Source: Bacteroidales bacterium 52_46
GTDB lineage: Bacteria; Bacteroidota; Bacteroidia; Bacteroidales; Muribaculaceae
DNA: 56,806 bases
Reading direction: 5' to 3'
NCBI GenBank assembly: GCA_001915385.1
Contig: MNQK01000011.1
Span: forward strand, 1-56,806
The notes beneath the pieces were generated by a model. That model worked only from the letters and a program-made list of their open reading frames with translations, did no database searches and had not been told where the DNA came from. The translations under genes and the position numbers were made by a program. Shown piece by piece: positions 48,312 through 56,806 of the stretch. Within the stretch, counting starts at the first letter, position 1, and every line of letters starts with the position of its first letter.

Positions 48312-48949
48312 GGCCTGTTGGGCAGTTCACTATTGCGGCAGAAGTGGCGGCTTCGGCGGGGGGTGCCCGAGCAGGGCGATGATATTTTTTTTTGCATTTT
48401 GTTTAAAATATCAAAAATTTTACTTTAATTTGTGGAATATTCCAAGCGATAATGCGGGAATAACAATAGTCAAAAGAGCAAATTAACTAAGATGGATATC
48501 TGACCTTAACGCGCCATGAAATTAAAGTGTCTGCGTAAAGTATTGATTATTAAATAAATTGAATGACGGAGCGTTCCGTGGGGACGTGGCCGCCGCGTGT
48601 GGAAAGATAGCTTCTTAAGCAAATTTGCCGGTTTTGGCGGATGATAGTTTTTAACACTTAAATGTTAAAATGATTGCGTGATTAACGATTTCGATAATGT
48701 TGCCCGGGACATTCAGTCGGGATTATCTGAAAAAATAAATTGAAAAAAACGGGAGGAAACTCCACGAAGTAACAAAAAGAGATTATACTGAGACAAAAAG
48801 CCAAGTGCTCCCGATACATTCTCACCGCGACCATGGCGGGGAAAAACGTCGACCTTACTTTTTGACCATGATAACCTCTTTGCGACAACAGAAAAATTGA
48901 GATTATATATATTTATTGTAAAACCCAAATTAACTAAAAATTTTCTTGC
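48312..48949 (+). promoter_or_regulatory. Long upstream region of the susC-like operon
   Basis: About 640 bp with no convincing gene. I find no perfect TAnnTTTG with a spaced TTG; the nearest AT-rich candidates are near 48421 (TACTTTAATTTG) and 48905 (TATATATTTATTG). A small hairpin ACGGA-GCG-TTCCGT lies near 48566. The length suggests an activator site or a long leader, as is usual for susC-type operons, but none can be pinned down. Confidence 0.3.
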
Positions 48950-51900
48950 ATGAAGAACATTTGTTTTCAAATGACTCGGAAAGCATGGCTCGCCATCGCG
49001 ATGGTATTGTGCCTTTCTTTCCCTGCTTTAGCGCAGAAAACTACTGTCACAGGTACAGTAGTTGATTACGAGGGCGAACCCGCCATCGGTGCAAGTGTCA
49101 TCGCTGAAGGTACAAGCAACGGCGTTGCCACTGACTTCGATGGTAATTTCAGCATCGACGTTGCCCCCAACGCCGTCCTCGTAGTTTCTTATGTGGGTTG
49201 CGAGACTCAGCGGGTTCCCGTTGACGGCCGTACCCATATCGACATCACCCTTAAATCCAACGCGGTGGTGCTTAACGAAGTCGTAGCCATCGGTTACGGT
49301 ACAGTGAAGAAATCAGACGCTACCGGTTCGGTGGCAGTCGTGAAGCCCGACGAAATCGAAGCAGGTCTCGCCACTTCGGCTCAGGACATGCTCGTGGGCG
49401 CAACCCCCGGTGTTGTCGTATCGACTACCGGTAACCCCTCGGAAGGCGGTACAATCCGTATCCGTGGCGGTTCGTCACTTTCTGCATCCAACGACCCGTT
49501 GATCATCGTCGACGGTGTGCCCATGGACGGCAACTCAGTGAAGGGTTCTTCCAACGCGCTTTCACTTATCGCGCCTGAAAACATCGAGTCGATGACCGTG
49601 CTCAAGGATGCATCGGCAACCGCTATCTACGGTTCACGCGCATCTAACGGTGTCATCATCGTGACCACCAAAAAAGGTCAGGCAGGCAAGCCCCAGGTCA
49701 ACTTCTCGGCCAACCTTTATGTCGCCACTCCCCGCAAGACTGTCGACATGATGGACGGCAACCAGTTCCGTAACTTCATCCTTAAGACTTACGGCGAAGG
49801 CTCTACTCAGGCAGGTGCTCTCGGAACAGCCAACACCAACTGGCAGGACGAAGTGCTCCGTACAGCCGTTTCTTCCGACTATAACCTCTCTGTAGGCGGT
49901 ACTGCCGGTATCCTCCCTTACCGTGTATCAATCGGTTATACCTCCAACCACGGTATTATCCGCAAGACCGGCATGAACCGTGCCACTGCCAGCATCAACC
50001 TGTCGCCGAAATTCTTCGACGGACTTCTTCAGGTCAATGCCAACATCAAGGGCGCATACGTACGCAACAACTACGAGCAGGGCGTGCTCGGCGGAGCTGT
50101 AAGCTTCAACCCGACTCTTCCCGTGCGCTGTGCTGAAGGCAACGTGTTCAACAACTGGACATCTTATATCGGCGGCGGCGCCCTCGCAGGCCCCAACACC
50201 CCCGGTACCGACCTCAACACCATCGAATCGCTCAACCCTGTATCGCGTTCACAGGATTACGATTCGAAGTCTGACGTATACCAGTCGGTAGGTAACCTCC
50301 AGCTTGACCTTCGCATGCCGTTCCTCCGCGACCTCCGCGCTAACCTCAACCTCGGCTACGACTACAGTCACGGTTCCGTATCAAGCTACAACTATCCCTT
50401 CTCTCCCGAGGCATGGAAAGCAGGCCACCGTTCACCCGGTGTCGATAAGGACGTAAAAGACGGTTACTCTACAATCAAATACGAGAAACAGCGTATCTAC
50501 AACCTCCTTCTCGAGTTCTACCTCAACTACAACAAAGATTTTGAAGCTATCAAATCGTCACTTGATGTAACAGCAGGTTACTCTTGGCAGAAATTCTACA
50601 ACAAGGGCTGCGAATGGAGCCCCGTCTACGCTCCCGGTCAGGAATTCGACGGCTATCTTTACAACCCGCGTGTCGACTACAGCAAACCCTATCAGCTTGT
50701 ATCGTTCTTCGGTCGTATGCAGTACGGCTTCATGGACAAATACCTCCTCACTGTTACTGTACGCCGCGACGGTTCGTCACGCTTCAGCAGCGACAACCGC
50801 TGGGGTACATTCCCCTCGGTCGCTTTGGCATGGCGTCTGATCGACGAATCATTCATGGAAGGCACCCGCAGCGTCCTCTCTGACCTCAAGATCCGCGGTA
50901 CATGGGGTATCACCGGTCAGCAGAACCTTGGTGATGATTTCTCCCGCCTCTTCCCCTACCTCCCCATCTACAACGCTTGGACCGGCCAGGAAAACATGGG
51001 CTTCAATCCTGTGACAGGCGAATACCTCCCCATCTATGCTCCCAGCAGCTATAATGCGAACCTCAAATGGGAGGAAACCACCACATGGAACGTAGGTATC
51101 GACTTCGGATTCCTCAACAACCGCATCAGCGGTAGCGTCGATGCTTACTATCGTAAGACCAAAGACCTTCTGACCAGCACAACCTACGCTGCCGGCTCGA
51201 ACCTCGGCCCCGACGGTCCCATGAACATCGGCGACCTTACCAACAAAGGTATTGAGGTTAACTTGCTCACCCGTCCTATCGTGACTAAGGATTTCACCTG
51301 GAGCTCCAACATCAATGTGGCTTACAACAAGAACGAAATCACGCACCTCGCATCGGGTAAGGATATACCCACCGGTGACATCGGCAACTCGCTCAACGTG
51401 CAGCTCCAGCGTGAAGGCTACGCTGCCAACTCATTCTTCGTTTATGAGCAGGTTTACAATCCCGACGGCACTCCCGCCGAAGGTGTTTACGTTGACCGCA
51501 ACGGTGACGGCCAGATTACCGACCAGGATAAATACATGTTCCACAGCCCCGATCCCAAGTGGACCGCCAACTGGCAGAACACATTCAACGTGAAGAACTG
51601 GGACTTCGGTATCAGCCTCCGCGCCAACTTCGGCAACTGGGTGTTCAACAAGACTCAGCAGGACAACTCGTTTGTATCTGCAACCGCCGCCCTCCCCTTG
51701 GGTAACCTGATGAACGATACTTACTTGTTCACCTCTACCAAGTCAACACCTCTTCTCGCCAGCGACTACTGGGTACAGAATGCATCGTTCGTACGCTGCG
51801 ACAACATCACTGCCGGCTATACGTTCGAAAACCTTCTGGACAACGCACTCCGTCTGCGTCTGTTCGCAGCCGTTCAGAATCCGTTCGTCATCACCAAGTA

Positions 51901-51994
51901 CAAAGGTATCGACCCCGAAGTGTTCGGCGGCATCGACTCGGGCATCTATCCCAAACCTATTACTTTCACCCTCGGTCTGGTGGCTACATTCTAA
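48950..51994 (+). CDS. SusC/RagA family TonB-linked outer membrane transporter, 1014 aa
   Basis: Imports oligosaccharides bound by the SusD partner, using TonB energy. Parts in order: signal peptide (to about FPALAQ), carboxypeptidase-like domain (TVTGTVVDYEGEPAIGASVIAEGTSNGVATDFDGNF), the linker with VVLNEVVAIGYGTVKKSDATGSV, the plug with RIRGGSSLSASNDPLIIVDGVPMDG and YGSRASNGVIIVTTKKG, and a 22-strand barrel ending in ITFTLGLVATF. The size matches SusC of Bacteroides thetaiotaomicron. It is the first gene of a susCDEF-like operon; the partner genes point to starch or a related alpha-glucan as substrate (inference). Confidence 0.96.
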   Translation: MKNICFQMTRKAWLAIAMVLCLSFPALAQKTTVTGTVVDYEGEPAIGASVIAEGTSNGVATDFDGNFSIDVAPNAVLVVSYVGCETQRVPVDGRTHIDITLKSNAVVLNEVVAIGYGTVKKSDATGSVAVVKPDEIEAGLATSAQDMLVGATPGVVVSTTGNPSEGGTIRIRGGSSLSASNDPLIIVDGVPMDGNSVKGSSNALSLIAPENIESMTVLKDASATAIYGSRASNGVIIVTTKKGQAGKPQVNFSANLYVATPRKTVDMMDGNQFRNFILKTYGEGSTQAGALGTANTNWQDEVLRTAVSSDYNLSVGGTAGILPYRVSIGYTSNHGIIRKTGMNRATASINLSPKFFDGLLQVNANIKGAYVRNNYEQGVLGGAVSFNPTLPVRCAEGNVFNNWTSYIGGGALAGPNTPGTDLNTIESLNPVSRSQDYDSKSDVYQSVGNLQLDLRMPFLRDLRANLNLGYDYSHGSVSSYNYPFSPEAWKAGHRSPGVDKDVKDGYSTIKYEKQRIYNLLLEFYLNYNKDFEAIKSSLDVTAGYSWQKFYNKGCEWSPVYAPGQEFDGYLYNPRVDYSKPYQLVSFFGRMQYGFMDKYLLTVTVRRDGSSRFSSDNRWGTFPSVALAWRLIDESFMEGTRSVLSDLKIRGTWGITGQQNLGDDFSRLFPYLPIYNAWTGQENMGFNPVTGEYLPIYAPSSYNANLKWEETTTWNVGIDFGFLNNRISGSVDAYYRKTKDLLTSTTYAAGSNLGPDGPMNIGDLTNKGIEVNLLTRPIVTKDFTWSSNINVAYNKNEITHLASGKDIPTGDIGNSLNVQLQREGYAANSFFVYEQVYNPDGTPAEGVYVDRNGDGQITDQDKYMFHSPDPKWTANWQNTFNVKNWDFGISLRANFGNWVFNKTQQDNSFVSATAALPLGNLMNDTYLFTSTKSTPLLASDYWVQNASFVRCDNITAGYTFENLLDNALRLRLFAAVQNPFVITKYKGIDPEVFGGIDSGIYPKPITFTLGLVATF

Positions 51995-52028
51995 TATCTA
52001 TTGTTAAATCAATTCATAAAACGATAAT

Positions 52029-53615
52029 ATGAAATTTTTCAAATATATAGCACTCGGCTCTATGGCTCTGTCGCTTGGCGTGGGCGCTTCATCATGTGTC
52101 GATGACCTTGATGTTACCCCCGACGACCCCAACAAGAAGACCGAGCTTACTACTCCCGACGAGTGGTACGGCTACTTCTCGTCGCTCTACGGCAACCTTC
52201 GCTATGAAGGCGGCCTTACTCCCGCAGGAGTCGACGGCGGTGCCGGTACATGGATGCGTTGCCACTGGAACCTCCAGACCATCACTGCCGACGAGGCAAT
52301 AATTATCTCGAAATGGAACGACCCCGGTTACAACGACCTGAAGTTCAACACCTGGTTGACCGACAACACCTGGATGTTCATGGCATACCAGCGTGAGGCA
52401 ACTTCGGCAAAACTGTGCTCGGAGTTCCTTTCGAAAGTTGACGGTGCCAAGGCGTGCGGCGTAAGCGAAGATCTCATCGCCCAGATGAAATCGGAGGCAC
52501 GTGTGCTCCGCGCTTACTGCTATTACAATATGATTGACCTCTTCGGCAAAGGCCCCTGGATCACTACCCAGGCCGTAGGCGAGAATGCACCGGTGCTTGA
52601 GCGTCCCGAGCTTTTCGCTGCTGTTACCGCCGAACTTGAGGATGTCATCAACAACGGCGCCCTCGTGCCCAGTGCCAATCAGGAATACCTCCGTCTGTCG
52701 AAAGAGGCAGCCCGTATGCTTCTTGCCAAGCTGTACCTCAACGCCGAGGTATATGCCGGCACCCCGATGTACGACAAGTGCGCCGAGCAGTGCAAGGAAA
52801 TCGTCAAGACAGTTAAAGAGCTCGCTCCCGAGTACAAATATCTCTTCTGCGCCTCCAACGACAAGTATGTCAACAAAGGCGGCGAAATCCTCTGGGCCAT
52901 ACCTCAGGATGCCAACCGCATGACTACATGGGGCGGCACAACTTATCTTACAGCAGGCGCTTACTTCAGCTCGGCAGGCGACGATGTGCTCAATCGTCTC
53001 GGCGCTCTCGGCCAGACTCCGTGGGAAGGTGTCAAGGTACGTCCCGAACTTCCCCAGGTGTTTGACAAGGATGGCTCAAGCCGTACCGGCGACAGCCGTT
53101 ATCTCTTCTATGAGGGCACATACAACGAAGGCGTAGAGGATCTCGACAACTATGACGAGACTTCCGACGGCTACATGTGTGTGAAATACACTTACACCCG
53201 TGAGGAGGACTATGAGAATACTGCAAACGTAGCTCTTACCAACCAGGTTTGCGATGCAGACTATCCTTTGTTCCGTCTCGCCGACACATATCTGATGCTT
53301 GCAGAATGCCAGTTCCGCGGTGTCAGCGATGCAGACCCCGGCTACACTTACTTCAACAAGGTACGTACCCGTGCAGGTCTTTTCGAACTTACCCCGAACA
53401 CAGCCGACCAGATACTCAACGAGCGTCAGCGTGAACTCTACTGGGAAGGCCATCGCCGCAGCGACCTTATCCGTTTCGGCAAATACACCGGCAACGTATA
53501 CAACTGGTCATGGAAGGGTGGCATCTACGAAGGCAAGTCGATTGAGTCGTTCCGCAAAGTATTTGCAATTCCCTACCAGTACGTAAGCACTGTAGGCCAG
53601 AATGAAGGCTATTAA
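52029..53615 (+). CDS. SusD/RagB family surface glycan-binding lipoprotein, 528 aa
   Basis: Forms the lid over the SusC-like channel. Lipobox GASSC (Cys23). The helical TPR-like SusD core is clear: MKSEARVLRAYCYYNMIDLFGKGPWIT, RLSKEAARMLLAKLYLNAEVYAGTP, and the C-terminal LADTYLMLAECQFR, NERQRELYWEGHRRSDLIRFGKYTGN. Many Trp and Tyr near the N-terminus (TPDEWYGYFSSLYG, TWMRCHWNLQTIT) may contact sugar. Lies 34 bp after the susC-like gene. Confidence 0.96.
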   Translation: MKFFKYIALGSMALSLGVGASSCVDDLDVTPDDPNKKTELTTPDEWYGYFSSLYGNLRYEGGLTPAGVDGGAGTWMRCHWNLQTITADEAIIISKWNDPGYNDLKFNTWLTDNTWMFMAYQREATSAKLCSEFLSKVDGAKACGVSEDLIAQMKSEARVLRAYCYYNMIDLFGKGPWITTQAVGENAPVLERPELFAAVTAELEDVINNGALVPSANQEYLRLSKEAARMLLAKLYLNAEVYAGTPMYDKCAEQCKEIVKTVKELAPEYKYLFCASNDKYVNKGGEILWAIPQDANRMTTWGGTTYLTAGAYFSSAGDDVLNRLGALGQTPWEGVKVRPELPQVFDKDGSSRTGDSRYLFYEGTYNEGVEDLDNYDETSDGYMCVKYTYTREEDYENTANVALTNQVCDADYPLFRLADTYLMLAECQFRGVSDADPGYTYFNKVRTRAGLFELTPNTADQILNERQRELYWEGHRRSDLIRFGKYTGNVYNWSWKGGIYEGKSIESFRKVFAIPYQYVSTVGQNEGY

Positions 53616-53670
53616 TCAGATGCCCGGCTTTTAACAAAAGTTTTTAATAACAATGTTGAAATTATCTCAA

Positions 53671-54912
53671 ATGAAAAAAATAACATTCCTGTTCGCCGCT
53701 TTGGCGTCGACAATGGCCTTCACAAGTTGCGATGAGTCGAAAGATGATCATCCCGTGCTTGAGCCCAACGAGGGAGTGATTGTGGAAAATTTCCTCAACA
53801 CCCCCGAGATGAGCAATATGTCGGTGGAATTTGCCGCTGACAACCAGGCCAACACAATACACATGACTTGCTCTCAGCCCTCATACGGCTACGCCGCAAC
53901 CGTGCGATACAATGTAGAGGTGTCGTTTGACAAGGACTTCGCTACTCCTGTCGTTCCCGATGCCCCCGTATCGGCCACACTGAATACTGCATTCTATGAC
54001 TGCTCGGAGATTAATCCCACGTATGGCGAACTCGCAACTGCCATGTGTGGCCTTCTCGGCATTAAGAACGATAAGGAAATCCCCACCGGATACCGTGATT
54101 TGTATGCTCGCCTTGTTGCCAACATCGAAGTTGCCGGCGGCGCGGATCTCTATCCCAATACCACCTATCAGTCGAACGTAGTGAAGCTGACACGTGCGAA
54201 TTGTACGTATCTCGCTATCATCGTTCCCGGCCAGCCCACCGGTATCTATCTGCGTGGCGGCATGAACAACTGGGGTAACGACGGCTGGCTTGAGTCGCAT
54301 CCTGAATGGCAGTTCCTGACAACCGATGCAGCAGGCGTCTACTATATCGCAGATGTGACAATACCTGCGGATACGGAATTCAAAGTTGCAGATGCAAACT
54401 GGACTACGATTAACTTCGGTGGTACTTGCGGTGAAGTGACGACTCTCGAGGCCGGTAAACCTTTCGAATTGAATACTGATCCTGCCAACGGTGGTCCCGG
54501 CAACCTGAAATTCGATAAGAACTTCACAGGTAGCGTCACTCTTACCTTCAAGGCAGGCAAGTATACTGTCCTCTTCGAATGCGACGAGCCCGACACCCCC
54601 GATCAGCCCTCGGGCATTTTTATCCGCGGTGATATGAACGGCTGGGACACAAGCAATGAGTTCCTTACCACTGACTTCAAGAATACCTGGATTGTCAAGG
54701 GTATTACCATCAACGCAGGCGAAACATTCAAAATCGCCGACGCAGGATGGAACTCGGTAAATCTTGGCTCGAACGGCGAGGCTCTTGAAATAGATGTTCC
54801 TTACGAGCTCGTGAAGGATGGCGGCAACATCGAGTGCCCCGCTTCCTTCTCCGGTGATATAAAGCTTCAGCTCAAGGGTGGCTCTTACAAGATTACCCTC
54901 GTTGCTCTCTAA
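53671..54912 (+). CDS. SusE-like starch-binding lipoprotein, 413 aa
   Basis: Lipobox AFTSC. An N-terminal immunoglobulin-like SusE domain (about 25-170) is followed by two carbohydrate-binding E-set domains, each opening with a shared motif: GIYLRGGMNNWGNDGWL (about 190) and GIFIRGDMNGWDTSNEF (about 315), then DTEFKVADANWTTINFGG and GETFKIADAGWNSVNLG. The order after SusD and the length are close to SusE. The start is set six codons inside the open frame, at MKKITFLF, which begins the signal peptide. It lies 55 bp after the susD-like gene. Confidence 0.88.
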   Translation: MKKITFLFAALASTMAFTSCDESKDDHPVLEPNEGVIVENFLNTPEMSNMSVEFAADNQANTIHMTCSQPSYGYAATVRYNVEVSFDKDFATPVVPDAPVSATLNTAFYDCSEINPTYGELATAMCGLLGIKNDKEIPTGYRDLYARLVANIEVAGGADLYPNTTYQSNVVKLTRANCTYLAIIVPGQPTGIYLRGGMNNWGNDGWLESHPEWQFLTTDAAGVYYIADVTIPADTEFKVADANWTTINFGGTCGEVTTLEAGKPFELNTDPANGGPGNLKFDKNFTGSVTLTFKAGKYTVLFECDEPDTPDQPSGIFIRGDMNGWDTSNEFLTTDFKNTWIVKGITINAGETFKIADAGWNSVNLGSNGEALEIDVPYELVKDGGNIECPASFSGDIKLQLKGGSYKITLVAL

Positions 54913-54939
54913 GCAGCACCGCTAATTTAAGGAAACCCG

Positions 54940-55040
54940 GCTCTCCCTTCGGGGAGGGCGCGGATTCCGATAGAAGTCATTTAAACATTTCTTAAATGGC
55001 TTCAATCAAATTCTTCCCGAAGAAAAAGTTTAAATGACTT
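54940..55040 (+). promoter_or_regulatory. Two RNA hairpins between the susE- and susF-like genes
   Basis: GCTCTCCC-TTCG-GGGAGGGC (54940-54959) is an 8-bp stem with a stable UUCG tetraloop. AAGTCATTTAAAC (54974-54986) pairs perfectly with GTTTAAATGACTT (55028-55040). Both sit in the 151-nt gap and could protect or set the level of the two halves of the mRNA. Confidence 0.55.
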
Positions 55041-55063
55041 TAATAAAATCAGATAAATATAAT

Positions 55064-56542
55064 ATGAAAAAATTAAGCATATTTTTGCTTGGCGCACTCG
55101 CATTCGCAGCCACTTCTTGCGAAGATGACCCCGATTTAAATGCGCCTATTCAGTCAAACCCGCAAGGCCCGGTATACTCGGTCGAAGGTGTGACTGCAGA
55201 GTTGCCCTCTGAAACCAGCTTCGTCCTTAAGGACTGTGCTGATGCCGGCCGCAACATACCTGTGGCCAACCTGCTCGTGACCGACTTCCCCGCAGGCAAG
55301 GAGCTTAATGTCGTGACCTATATGAGCAAGGATGAATCGTTCGCTTCTTCACGCGAGGTGCCTTGTTCTGTAGTTGATAACACGGTTTACATTACTCCCG
55401 ACGACTTCCAGAATGCTTACGTGGCATGTATCAGCAAGGCTCCGTCGGCTAAGGATGTTTATCTCCGCTTCGCAGTCTATGCCGACAACTACCGTATCGG
55501 CAACGAGGACAGCTATCTCGGAGCATTCAAATTTAATGTGACCCCGTTCCCGTCGGATCTCGTCATCGAGGATAACTACTATCTGCTCGGTACCATCAAC
55601 GGCTGGAGCGTTCCCACTGCTCTCAAGATGAACCACTCTGACCTTAGCGGTTACGATGACCCGATCTTCACACTCGTTGTGGACATCACTCCCGATCAGG
55701 CTGCCGACGGCTGGTGGTGGAAGATCATCCCGCAGTCGACTTTCGAAGCCGGTAACTGGACTGACCTTGCCAACTCGGCTTACGGTCCCGAAGAAAACGG
55801 TAGCGAAGACCTTTCAGGCATGCTGATGGCATCGTCAATCAATGCTGACGGTTCATACAAGGATGCAGGTGCAGGCTGCCTCTTCGAATACGGCACTTAC
55901 CTTCTCACTATCGACATGATCGAGGGTACTTACAACTTCCAGCTCGCTATCCCCCACCTCTATATCATGGGTGAAGCAGCAGGATGGGACTGGAATTCTC
56001 CCCTCGTAGCCGAGATGCAGACCAGTGACTATATCAACTATTATGCGTTCGCACGCCTGTCGGAAGGCGGCTACAAGTTCACTTCAGAGAAGGACTGGGC
56101 TGCTACTTTCAACCTCGGTGTTGACGGTACTCCCACCATCACTGACCACAATGTTGAAGGCAAGCTGGCGAACGGCGGTAACAACAATGTTCTCCCCGAC
56201 ATCACCGGTCTCTACTGGAACCATGTGAACCTCCCCGCTCTTACATTCGACTCTTACTACATCGCAACTCTCGGTCTTATCGGCGACTGTACACCCGGCG
56301 GATGGGATGCAGAAACTGCTCTTACTCCTTCGGCCGACGGCCTGGTATGGGAGGCTGACGTAGAGTTCGGCGCAAGCGGTTCGTTCAAGATTCGTGCCAA
56401 TGATGACTGGACATTCAGCCTCGGTGGCGACATGACCAACCTCGGCTGGGACAACGCTCCCAACATCGACACTCCGGGAGCCGGCAAGAAGCACGTAGTG
56501 CTCAACCTGTCAGCTTATCCCTATACCCTTACTATCCAGTAA
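55064..56542 (+). CDS. SusF-like starch-binding lipoprotein, 492 aa
   Basis: Lipobox AATSC. An N-terminal SusE/F immunoglobulin-like domain (to about 160) is followed by carbohydrate-binding domains that start NYYLLGTINGWSVP (about 175), LYIMGEAAGWDWNSP (about 295) and, more weakly, SYYIATLGLIGDCTPGGWDAET (about 405). Three such domains and the length fit SusF rather than SusE. The start is placed at MKKLSIFLL; the frame is open to 55034, but that ATG lies in the hairpin. It is the last gene of the cluster, and a strong terminator follows after 24 bp. No sus-type amylase gene is seen within the window. Confidence 0.88.
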   Translation: MKKLSIFLLGALAFAATSCEDDPDLNAPIQSNPQGPVYSVEGVTAELPSETSFVLKDCADAGRNIPVANLLVTDFPAGKELNVVTYMSKDESFASSREVPCSVVDNTVYITPDDFQNAYVACISKAPSAKDVYLRFAVYADNYRIGNEDSYLGAFKFNVTPFPSDLVIEDNYYLLGTINGWSVPTALKMNHSDLSGYDDPIFTLVVDITPDQAADGWWWKIIPQSTFEAGNWTDLANSAYGPEENGSEDLSGMLMASSINADGSYKDAGAGCLFEYGTYLLTIDMIEGTYNFQLAIPHLYIMGEAAGWDWNSPLVAEMQTSDYINYYAFARLSEGGYKFTSEKDWAATFNLGVDGTPTITDHNVEGKLANGGNNNVLPDITGLYWNHVNLPALTFDSYYIATLGLIGDCTPGGWDAETALTPSADGLVWEADVEFGASGSFKIRANDDWTFSLGGDMTNLGWDNAPNIDTPGAGKKHVVLNLSAYPYTLTIQ

Positions 56543-56566
56543 AACGGTATAACCGACGCAATATCG

Positions 56567-56601
56567 AGCGTGGACCCCATAGCGGGGCCCACGCTTTTTT
56601 T
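56567..56601 (+). terminator. Intrinsic terminator of the susCDEF-like operon
   Basis: AGCGTGG-a-CCCC (56567-56578) pairs with GGGG-c-CCACGCT (56584-56595) around a 5-nt loop, followed by seven T to 56601. Confidence 0.9.
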
Positions 56602-56632
56602 CGGTCAATAGGGTGTTGACGTACGCTGAGTT

Positions 56633-56714
56633 GATAGGGGCGGGGGCGTCTCGCCCCCGTGGTAACTTTCAGTGTGTAAAGATAATACTCCGAGGGCGAG
56701 ACGCCCTCGCTATT
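56633..56714. repeat. GC-rich double-hairpin palindrome, copy 4
   Basis: The left arm core is CGGGGGCG TCT CGCCCCCG, as in copy 3. The right arm core is CGAGGGCG AGA CGCCCTCG, where both partners of one pair have changed so that the stem still closes. It lies just after the sus-like terminator. Confidence 0.8.
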
Positions 56715-56716
56715 AG

Positions 56717-56747
56717 TTTTGTAACAACAAAGAAAAGGTTAACTTTG
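56717..56747 (+). promoter_or_regulatory. Promoter of a gene beyond the right edge
   Basis: TTTTG at 56717-56721, about 18 nt, then TAACTTTG at 56740-56747. A possible start codon ATG lies at 56798, too close to the edge to judge. Confidence 0.55.
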
Positions 56748-56806
56748 CAATACGAGATATTAAATTTATTAACAATTAAAAAGAAAGAACCTCCTGATGT
56801 CGCGTT

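Noticed and set aside
48193..48486. Open frame encoding an Asn-Lys-Pro-Asn-Arg repeat protein (and the mirror Ile-Gly-Pro repeat on the other strand)
   Set aside because: Both are simply the 9-bp tandem array, which is open in several frames; no start signals.

Overview
The window looks like chromosomal DNA from a gut Bacteroidales, most likely family Muribaculaceae (inference, no database was searched). The reasons are: Bacteroidota promoters (TTG/TTTG, about 20 nt, then TAnnTTTG) upstream of many genes; a SusC/SusD/SusE/SusF-type polysaccharide locus; GH97, DUF4292 and Bacteroidetes-type YD-repeat proteins; and many lipoproteins with short MKK... signal peptides. I see no rRNA, tRNA, CRISPR array, transposase or integrase.

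Layout. 1-5.6 kb (minus strand): a two-gene operon for secreted proteins, ending in a large YD-repeat protein whose reading frame is broken by one extra base and continues off the left edge. 5.9-7.9 kb: a GH97 glycosidase. 8.1-10.5 kb: a small helix-rich putative DNA-binding protein that overlaps tail to tail with a membrane-anchored Ser/Thr kinase, then a small membrane protein. 10.8-15.5 kb (minus): alanine dehydrogenase, and a dut-TPR-DUF4292 operon. 15.7-19.9 kb (plus): an outer-membrane beta-barrel protein, lipA and lipB, with a miniature inverted-repeat element between lipA and lipB. 20.2-24.6 kb: a candidate structured RNA and four envelope genes of unknown role, one an ExbD-like lipoprotein and one a membrane protein with three cytosolic repeats. 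24.7-29.3 kb (minus): polyprenyl diphosphate synthase, a membrane protein and a P-type Ca2+ ATPase. 29.6-32.5 kb: an AT-richer insert with an AAA/DUF4143 ATPase and a YhcG-type nuclease, facing each other around a second copy of the miniature element. 32.5-37 kb (minus): lipoprotein, SUI1-like factor and an AddA/RecB-like helicase-nuclease. 37-40 kb: membrane protein and polA. 40.2-41.8 kb (minus): a TIGR02757 protein and a KilA-N protein. 42-45.8 kb (plus): a membrane TPR-HTH regulator, the mtnN-luxS pair and an AlbA-domain protein. 45.9-48.1 kb (minus): miaA and pepT. 48.9-56.5 kb (plus): susCDEF-like genes for capture and import of an alpha-glucan or similar glycan, ending in a strong terminator.

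The most unusual content lies between genes. There are two families of dispersed double-hairpin palindromes. In one of them the arms carry matched base changes that keep the stem paired, in the manner of REP/BIME elements. There is a miniature inverted-repeat element in two copies. Between 44.9 and 48.3 kb there are five short-period (7, 9 or 10 bp) tandem arrays, several of which are palindromic overall; one of these supplies the stop codons of both neighbouring genes. A segment at 20.26-20.57 kb has a consensus promoter and a set of nested long-range helices, which suggests a rod-shaped non-coding RNA. The proofreading domain of PolA appears to lack its catalytic acids.
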